From an uncultured Ktedonobacteraceae bacterium (GTDB lineage: Bacteria; Chloroflexota; Ktedonobacteria; Ktedonobacterales; Ktedonobacteraceae): 8,548 nucleotides of DNA. The position numbers were made by a program, and so were the translations under genes. The DNA is taken from contig CATPCK010000152.1 in assembly GCA_955652655.1 (NCBI GenBank), forward strand, positions 1 through 8,548, in the 5' to 3' direction. The notes beneath the pieces were generated by a model. The model was not told the origin of the DNA. It saw nothing but the letters and a program-made list of their open reading frames with translations, and searched no databases. Of the stretch, positions 6,745 through 8,548 are shown piece after piece. The stretch's first letter is position 1; each line of letters starts with the position of its first letter.

Positions 6745-6768
6745 ACATATGCCGGCTTTGACATATGC
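6745..6768. repeat. paired ACATATGC sites flanking GCCGGC
   Basis: Two copies of ACATATGC (6745-6752, 6761-6768) recur at a 16-base interval, each with the palindromic core CATATG; the palindrome GCCGGC (6751-6756) overlaps the first. They lie 72-95 bases before the start of the 59-residue gene, within its probable leader. Could be regulator half-sites or chance. Confidence 0.35.
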
Positions 6769-6838
6769 AAATCTATCTTGTACTGTGACCTGGTAGTATA
6801 CAACTGTGGATACTGGAGTAACACGGGGCGTAGCGTAG

Positions 6839-6902
6839 CACTTTCTCATCTACTATACTATCCCCAGGGATGCTACTATACAAAGTATAGCAGAAAGTAG
6901 TG
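6839..6902. repeat. nested direct and inverted repeat cluster
   Basis: CTACTATAC occurs at 6850-6858 and 6873-6881, a 23-base interval. A third, inverted and nearly exact copy, GTATAGCAG (6885-6893), follows AAA after the second. The outer bases ACTTTCT (6840-6846) and AGAAAGT (6892-6898) are complementary, and ATCCC-CA-GGGAT lies in the middle (6860-6871). The cluster could form alternative hairpins or serve as a multi-site operator, and it coincides with the proposed promoter of the 59-residue gene. Confidence 0.5.
6855..6883 (-). promoter_or_regulatory. possible promoter of the 59-aa gene
   Basis: On the minus strand, TTGTAT (6883-6878) and TAGTAT (6860-6855) are separated by 17 bases. 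Both boxes overlap copies of the CTACTATAC direct repeat, so a repeat-binding protein would cover the promoter. Transcription would start near 6848, leaving a leader of about 175 bases. Confidence 0.3.
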
Positions 6903-6959
6903 TATCCGCGCAAGGGGTGGGTAGTTTCTACGAATTGGCTTGTAAAGAGGGGTTGTTGG

Positions 6960-7001
6960 CTGCGAATTTCGCAGAAATCTTTCTCTCTTTTTTGATTTTT
7001 T
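6960..7001 (+). terminator. palindrome with T-rich tail, terminator-like
   Basis: CTGCGAA-T-TTCGCAG (6960-6974) is a 7-bp inverted repeat; as RNA it allows a 5-bp stem with a 5-base loop. It is followed within 15 bases by two runs of six T (6988-6993 and 6996-7001). The form resembles a plus-strand intrinsic terminator with a displaced T-tract, but no plus-strand gene is recognised upstream. The T-tracts might instead be curved DNA. Confidence 0.3.
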
Positions 7002-7339
7002 CCTTGTCCTAGGAAATACTACTGCTGTTTAACCCTCACATGTATTTCCTTCTTGGGGAGTTGGTGCCTCATACCTATCCATACCACTGGCGAGAGTTTT
7101 GCGAGACCTCCTGGGAGGAGCATTTACGAGAGGAAGAGAACCATCAACATACATAGCTAAAGCACAACCAAATCTTAACCAGATCATCACCGTCTTGCTC
7201 TTCCCTTAATGTATCTATTTCTTGCACAATAAACGCCGGAGCTATGGATACCCTTTTCATACACTACGAAGCACAACCGACTATCCTCGCGCGTTGTTTT
7301 GTTAACGCATCAGTGTTATTTTGAAAGTGAGGTCATGCT

Positions 7340-8512
7340 ATGCATTTCTCTGCTCGTTCGATGCGAAGTATCGCGCTTCCACTCATCGCCCTTGTCGCGC
7401 TCGTTGGCACACTTGTAGTAAGTACATCATTGCGAACACCTACTATCCACGCTGCTGGCGCTTCCTCCCATGAAGGATTCTATCAGCAGACGAACCTCGT
7501 CTCAGACATTCCCGGTATGGCTAAGTTTACCGATCCAAATTTGAAGAACCCCTGGGGAATTTCCCATAGTCCCACCAGCCCCTGGTGGGTCTCGGACAAT
7601 GGCGCAGGCGTGTCCACGCTCTATGAGGGGAATGGCACCCCGTTCCCGCCAGGCTCCCCACTCGTCGTCACCATCCCGGCGCCAGGAGGCGCACCTGGTG
7701 GCACACCAACCGGCAATGTCTTCAACCCCGTCAACAGCACAAACCCTGACGACTTTGTCGTCAGTGAAAAAGGGAAAGCTGGGCCAAGCATTTTCATGTT
7801 TGCGACCGAAGATGGCACGATTGCTGGCTGGAACCCCAATGTCGACCTGACCCATGCCATCATCGCGGTGGATCGCTCGACTGTCGGTAAGGGTGCCGTC
7901 TACAAGGGGCTTGCTTTTGGCCGCAGCGACAATCGTGAGTTCATCTACGCCACCAATTTCCGCTTCGGCACCGTAGAGATGTTCAATGCCCATTTTAAGC
8001 TGGTCCGTTCCTTCACCGACAAGAAGCTGGCGAATGATTGTCCGCTCCCCGGCCAATGTTTCGCTCCTTTCGGCATTCAGAACATCGATGGCAAACTCTA
8101 TGTCACCTATGCTCTGCAGAAACCGGACAAGCATGATGATCTGGCGGGCCCAGGCAATGGCTTCGTCGATATCTTCGACACCGAGGGACATCTCCTCCGA
8201 CGTTTCGCCGCGCACGGCACGCTCAACTCCCCCTGGGGCCTGGCTCTCGCCCCTGACAACTTCGGTCGATTCAGCGATGACCTGCTGGTCGGCAACTTCG
8301 GCGATGGCCGTATCAATGCCTTCGATCGCCACTCGGGTCACTTCGAGGGTCAACTGAAAGACCGGTCAGGCAAACGCATTACGATTAGTGGTCTGTGGGG
8401 ACTAGCCTTTGGCAATGGTAAGCTCGCAGGCGAAACTGACGAACTCTTCTTCTCCGCCGGGATCAACGACGAGGCAAATGGCCTCTTCGGCAAGATCGAG
8501 CACGAAAAATAG
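7340..8512 (+). CDS. secreted TIGR03118-family beta-propeller-like protein, 390 aa
   Basis: This is an exported protein of unknown function. A signal peptide is clear: positively charged start (R6, R9), hydrophobic core LPLIALVALVGTLVV (about 13-27) and small residues at HAAGA (37-41), with cleavage probably near residue 38-41. The mature part matches the TIGR03118 pattern: the start QQTNLVSDIPG..A..TDPNLKNPWGIS (49-75) and the signature FFSAGINDEANGLFG near the end (370-384). Recurring segments such as NPWGIS (70-75), APFGIQNIDGKLYV (242-255), SPWGLALAP (297-305) and GLWGLAFGNG (351-360), alternating with G-x-hydrophobic-F-D/N strands (for example 274-280 and 323-329), suggest NHL-like beta-propeller blades. 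C234 and C240 could form a disulfide. The ATG at 7340 has GAGG 7 bases upstream. It stands alone in its strand context; only 36 bases follow, with no terminator visible. Coding GC is visibly higher than in the neighbouring intergenic DNA. Confidence 0.92.
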   Translation: MHFSARSMRSIALPLIALVALVGTLVVSTSLRTPTIHAAGASSHEGFYQQTNLVSDIPGMAKFTDPNLKNPWGISHSPTSPWWVSDNGAGVSTLYEGNGTPFPPGSPLVVTIPAPGGAPGGTPTGNVFNPVNSTNPDDFVVSEKGKAGPSIFMFATEDGTIAGWNPNVDLTHAIIAVDRSTVGKGAVYKGLAFGRSDNREFIYATNFRFGTVEMFNAHFKLVRSFTDKKLANDCPLPGQCFAPFGIQNIDGKLYVTYALQKPDKHDDLAGPGNGFVDIFDTEGHLLRRFAAHGTLNSPWGLALAPDNFGRFSDDLLVGNFGDGRINAFDRHSGHFEGQLKDRSGKRITISGLWGLAFGNGKLAGETDELFFSAGINDEANGLFGKIEHEK

Positions 8513-8548
8513 GACATTCACGCTATCCTCTCCCCTGACATCCACTCA

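Larger units (their letters stand above)
6674..7339. other. 666-base intergenic region with repeats
   Basis: This stretch separates the divergently read 59-residue gene and the secreted protein gene. No supported gene was found. It holds an 8-base direct repeat ACATATGC (6745-6752 and 6761-6768), a cluster of direct and inverted repeats (6839-6902), and a palindrome with a T-rich tail (6960-7001). A 10-base repeat AAGCACAACC (7160-7169 and 7269-7278) may be chance. Short frames at 7040-7156 (plus) and 7144-7260 (minus), each 38 codons, lack ribosome binding sites. A 75-codon plus frame at 6673-6900 also lacks support. No clear promoter for the gene at 7340 could be assigned. Confidence 0.6.

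Noticed and set aside
6673..6900. 75-codon plus-strand frame beginning at the antisense of the 59-residue gene's start.
   Set aside because: No ribosome binding site, unusual composition with many Tyr and Cys, and it spans the repeat cluster and candidate promoter.
7040..7156. 38-codon plus-strand frame with a protein-like look (Trp, Glu and His rich).
   Set aside because: No ribosome binding site before its ATG, an in-frame stop about 30 bases upstream, and the length is expected by chance. A translated search in relatives would settle it.
7144..7260. 38-codon minus-strand frame beginning MKRVSIAPAF.
   Set aside because: No ribosome binding site, stop codon directly before the start, and it overlaps the equally weak plus-strand frame.
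7294..7322. TTGTTT-17-TATTTT as promoter of the secreted protein gene.
   Set aside because: Transcription would begin at about 7329, inside the ribosome binding site, leaving no usable leader.
7502..8353. 283-codon open frame on the minus strand opposite the secreted protein gene.
   Set aside because: It is a shadow of a GC-rich gene: the plus-strand frame has a signal peptide, ribosome binding site and family signature, while the minus frame has none.
1..8548. Looked for tRNA or rRNA genes, CRISPR arrays, insertion-sequence ends and toxin-antitoxin or defence genes.
   Set aside because: None recognised by eye: no regularly spaced identical repeats, no transposase-like frames with terminal inverted repeats, and no cloverleaf-like sequence noticed.

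Overview
The window reads as ordinary chromosome from a free-living, moderate-GC bacterium. My best guess is a Ktedonobacteria-like member of the Chloroflexota. The guess rests on the long mannose-1-phosphate guanylyltransferase/phosphomannomutase-like fusion (known mainly from cyanobacteria, actinobacteria and Chloroflexota), a secreted TIGR03118-type protein, and the general mix of genes. There is no 16S or other firm marker here, so the assignment is an inference.

Layout. Positions 1-1520 (minus) hold the first 506 residues of DNA polymerase I: the complete 5' nuclease domain, a very long linker, and the beginning of the 3'-5' exonuclease domain, cut by the left edge. Just upstream on the same strand, 1618-2964 encodes a 448-residue calcineurin-like metallophosphoesterase; the two may be co-transcribed. 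An AT-rich 421-base intergenic region (2965-3385) separates it from a divergent 66-residue excisionase-type helix-turn-helix protein (3386-3586, plus). That region has a good sigma70-type promoter and a long imperfect inverted repeat. A strong stem-loop (3618-3658) separates this gene from the convergent 834-residue sugar nucleotidyltransferase fusion (3746-6250, minus). Its leader carries a perfect 11-bp hairpin and a plausible promoter. Further right, a 59-residue minus-strand gene with a strong ribosome binding site (6494-6673) is easily missed because it is so short. It is followed by 666 bases of largely non-coding DNA (6674-7339) containing a cluster of direct and inverted repeats and an orphan hairpin/T-tract. 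The window ends with a complete secreted protein of the TIGR03118 type (7340-8512, plus).

How the genes relate. They do not form one pathway. Pol I and the phosphoesterase are housekeeping or nucleic-acid/phosphate functions. The fusion enzyme would supply a nucleotide sugar, probably GDP-mannose, for cell-surface glycans. The last gene is exported. The two small proteins are unassigned in function: one a DNA-binding protein, the other unknown.

I do not see a clearly new multi-gene system. The points most worth a second look are a clamp-binding-like motif in the Pol I linker, the catalytically degenerate phosphomannomutase half of the fusion, the small 59-residue gene with its repeat-rich upstream region, and the long structured leader of the small DNA-binding protein.
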